Positions 62,271 through 64,000 of a DNA stretch of 64,000 nucleotides are shown here, in pieces. A program made the translations under genes and the position numbers. Location of the stretch: assembly GCA_942490985.1 (NCBI GenBank), contig CALNYW010000002.1, positions 310,001-374,000 on the forward strand. Direction: 5' to 3'. Below the pieces are notes generated by a model, which made no database searches, was not told where the DNA came from, and worked only from the letters and a program-made list of their open reading frames with translations. Source of the stretch: Thiosocius sp942490985 (GTDB taxonomy: Bacteria; Pseudomonadota; Gammaproteobacteria; Chromatiales; Chromatiaceae). Within the stretch, counting starts at the first letter, position 1, and each line of letters begins with the position of its first letter.

Positions 62271-63119
62271 TCAGTACCCCGCTGATGCAACGTCGAGTCC
62301 TTGCGGCAGGGCATCGATGCGCACCACTTCGCTTTGAATGGTGCCATCCGGTAATAACGCGAGCAGGCGAAACCCGGGTGGCTCCTGATCGACCTTGAAG
62401 TCATCGACGCGGGGTGCGAACTGCACACAGGTGGATGGCGACGCCATCAAACGCACGCCCCGGCGTTCGGCGTCGAAGGTCTGGTGGATGTGTCCCCAGA
62501 GCAGGCCTCTGATCTGCGGGTGACGGTCGACGATGTCAAACAACGCCTCGGCATTGTCGATCGCCATGGTGTCGATCCAGGCGCTCCCGACGTTCACCGG
62601 TTGATGATGCATACAGATCAGGGTAGGCCGCGAGGAAGATTCGAGCGCTTCGCCGAGCAATCTCAATTGATCCGCGCCGAGGCGGCCGCCTTCTTGCCGC
62701 GGAATCACCGAATCGAGCATGATAAAACGCCAACCACCGAGGTCGCGCACCGAATCGGTCGTGACTGAGCCGCCGGTAAGATATTGGTGCATGACGGACG
62801 GCTCGTCGTGATTGCCCGGGAGACAGAAGACAGGGACCGAAAAGCCAGCAAGTGCGTCGTGCAGTTGCTGATAACCGGCGGCGCTGGCGTCGTGCACCAG
62901 GTCACCGGTTGCCAACAGCAGATCAATCGGCCAGTAGTGGTCTTGGAAATGCGCGATGACACGCCGGAAGGAATCCAGCGTATTGATGCCGAGCAAGGCA
63001 TTGGCCGGATTGGCGTAAAGGTGGGTATCGGTCAACTGCAGCACCCGAAGCGTGCCTGGCGGCAGGGTCAGGTCCTTCAGCGCTTTGCTAGGCAAGTTGC
63101 CCGTGCTCGGTGACGACAT
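62271..63119 (-). CDS. cpdA: 3',5'-cyclic-AMP phosphodiesterase
   Basis: 282 residues. The calcineurin-like metal blocks occur in order: LTDTHLYANPANALLGINT, ATGDLVHDAS, PGNHDEPSV, MHHQPV and GHIHQTFDAER. The LLGINTLDSF and SPSTCVQFAP segments are typical of CpdA. It breaks down cAMP and so tunes CRP activity. A proline-rich gene follows directly on the same strand, and oxyR is divergent with 121 bases between. Confidence 0.94.
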   Translation of the reverse strand: MSSPSTGNLPSKALKDLTLPPGTLRVLQLTDTHLYANPANALLGINTLDSFRRVIAHFQDHYWPIDLLLATGDLVHDASAAGYQQLHDALAGFSVPVFCLPGNHDEPSVMHQYLTGGSVTTDSVRDLGGWRFIMLDSVIPRQEGGRLGADQLRLLGEALESSSRPTLICMHHQPVNVGSAWIDTMAIDNAEALFDIVDRHPQIRGLLWGHIHQTFDAERRGVRLMASPSTCVQFAPRVDDFKVDQEPPGFRLLALLPDGTIQSEVVRIDALPQGLDVASAGY

Positions 63120-63240
63120 TAAGGCGTTTAGGCCGATCGGCTCTCTCTATCCAGTTTCGGAGTATAGTAGCCTATGCATGTAGAGGCACAACCGCCGACT
63201 ACCGCATTCCTGTCGTTTTTGTGAACAATTTCGCGCCCTT

Positions 63241-64000
63241 ATGACGCTCAACGAACTCAGATACATTGTCGCGGTGGCGCGTGAGCGTCACTTTGGGCGA
63301 GCCGCCGAGGCTTGCTTTATCAGCCAGCCGACGTTGAGTGTTGCGGTCAAAAAGCTCGAAGAGGAACTGGGTCTCAGCCTTTTCGAGCGGCGCAAGGGCG
63401 AAGTCAGTGTCACCCCGGTGGGCGAACAAATCGTTGCGCAGGCGCAGCGGGTTCTGGAAGAAGCGAGCAGTATCCGGCAGCTTGCCCGGCTTGGTCAGGA
63501 TCAGTTGGACGGCCCGTTACGACTCGGTGCGATCTATACCATCGGCCCGTATCTGTTGCCGCATCTGATTCCCCAACTCGCCGAGCGTGCACCAAAGATG
63601 CCGCTGATCATCGAAGAGAACTACACCTCGGTGTTGTCGGAGAAACTGAAGCGCGGCGAGTTGGATGTGATTGTTATATCGCTGCCTTTCGACGAACCGG
63701 GGGTCGAGACGCGGCTGTTGTACCGCGAGCCCTTCGTCCTGTTGCTGCCAAGCAGCCATCCGCTGAATCAGCAGGAAACGTTGGACATCCACACGCTTGC
63801 CAAAGAAGACGTGCTGCTGCTCGGCGCTGGTCATTGCTTCCGCGATCAGGTCCTCGCGGTCTGTCCGGATTGCATGCATCGCAGCAGTGAGGGCAGTCCG
63901 GCGCAAACACTCGAAGGTGGGTCGTTGGAAACGATTCGCTACATGGTGGCCAGTGGACTTGGCGTGACGATCCTGCCGTGTTCGGCGGCGGGGGCGGAGC
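63241..64000 (+). CDS. oxyR: OxyR, LysR-type hydrogen peroxide sensor (5' part)
   Basis: The frame starts with ATG at 63241 and remains open to the end of the window, giving 253 residues of about 300. The N-terminal helix-turn-helix reads FGRAAEACFISQPTLSVAVK. The sensing loop GHCFRDQVLAVCPDC contains both redox cysteines (E. coli C199 and C208), so peroxide sensing through a disulfide is expected. It activates catalase and peroxiredoxin genes. The gene is divergent from cpdA. The C-terminal end lies outside the window. Confidence 0.95.
   Translation, partial: MTLNELRYIVAVARERHFGRAAEACFISQPTLSVAVKKLEEELGLSLFERRKGEVSVTPVGEQIVAQAQRVLEEASSIRQLARLGQDQLDGPLRLGAIYTIGPYLLPHLIPQLAERAPKMPLIIEENYTSVLSEKLKRGELDVIVISLPFDEPGVETRLLYREPFVLLLPSSHPLNQQETLDIHTLAKEDVLLLGAGHCFRDQVLAVCPDCMHRSSEGSPAQTLEGGSLETIRYMVASGLGVTILPCSAAGAE

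Noticed and set aside
63312..63890. Several ORFs inside the last 700 bases
   Set aside because: They are other frames of oxyR, whose true frame is open from 63241 to the window end.
1..64000. tRNA or rRNA genes
   Set aside because: Spacers were scanned by eye for cloverleaf arms with GGTTCGA-type loops and for rRNA segments; none was convincing. A covariance search would settle it.

Overview
The window comes from a GC-rich gammaproteobacterium. Gene order (rnfABCDGE-nth, purMN divergent from a DUF2066 gene, hda-DUF2069-wrbA-arsC) and content (a DabA-type inorganic-carbon accumulation system with its own PII-like regulator, SulP, ATP-dependent PEP carboxykinase, Rnf, a c-di-GMP turnover protein) fit a chemoautotrophic or mixotrophic, probably sulfur-oxidising, member of the Chromatiales or a related order. 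This placement is inferred from content; no 16S rRNA or other phylogenetic marker was compared. No rRNA, tRNA, CRISPR array, prophage or complete insertion sequence was seen.

Layout. 1-4.5 kb: end of an energy-coupled CO2/bicarbonate uptake operon (3' end of a dabB-like gene, a short NuoM-like membrane gene carrying an apparent frameshift, dabA, PII-like gene). 4.7-6.7 kb: O-methyltransferase and MFS carrier, translationally coupled. 6.8-11.1 kb: RND efflux adaptor and pump, followed by two unrecognised small genes with good ribosome binding sites. 11.9-14.6 kb (minus): secreted unknown protein, NlpC/P60 lipoprotein, MFS carrier. 14.8-16.7 kb: P-loop NTPase next to a MetA-type homoserine acyltransferase. 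17.3-19.0 kb: PAS-GGDEF-EAL protein. 19.3-24.4 kb: MFS carrier, CarS-like protein, metallophosphoesterase, DUF6544-like protein, CPBP protease. 24.5-26.6 kb (minus): hvfABC/buf-type locus, with a Cys-rich repeat RiPP precursor, MNIO enzyme and partner protein. 26.8-33.1 kb (minus): DUF1841 gene, nth and a complete rnfABCDGE operon. 33.4-37.9 kb: egtD, metG (apparent frameshift) and apbC/mrp. 38-43.7 kb: SulP transporter, pyruvate kinase, PhoX-type phosphatase. 43.8-49.1 kb: micro-ORF, redoxin, DsbD/ScsB-like reductase, DUF2853 gene, pckA. 49.2-64 kb: LysE-type exporter, dcd, DUF3108 lipoprotein with purN and purM, DUF2066/CDP-alcohol transferase/PerM operon, hda cluster, YihY, an unknown protein with a possible PilZ-like end, TlpA-like thioredoxin, acylphosphatase, cpdA, and the 5' part of oxyR.

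How the genes fit together: DabAB accumulates inorganic carbon using an ion gradient and the PII-like protein may sense energy or bicarbonate. Rnf couples ferredoxin and NAD redox to an ion gradient. PEP carboxykinase and pyruvate kinase sit at the PEP node. Several thiol/redox genes (redoxin, ScsB/DsbD, TlpA, OxyR, EgtD, Nth) point to oxidative and metal stress handling.

Most notable items: (1) a bufferin/HvfA-like precursor with five tandem Cys units interrupted by a 2-nt gap; (2) two copies, 27 kb apart, of a roughly 125-bp element that carries a conserved upstream motif and encodes a related micro-peptide; (3) three apparent indels (TTTTT at 834-838, the hvfA repeat, metG at 35875-35877), which look more like sequence errors than biology, at least in metG; (4) two strongly translated orphan small ORFs after the RND pump.
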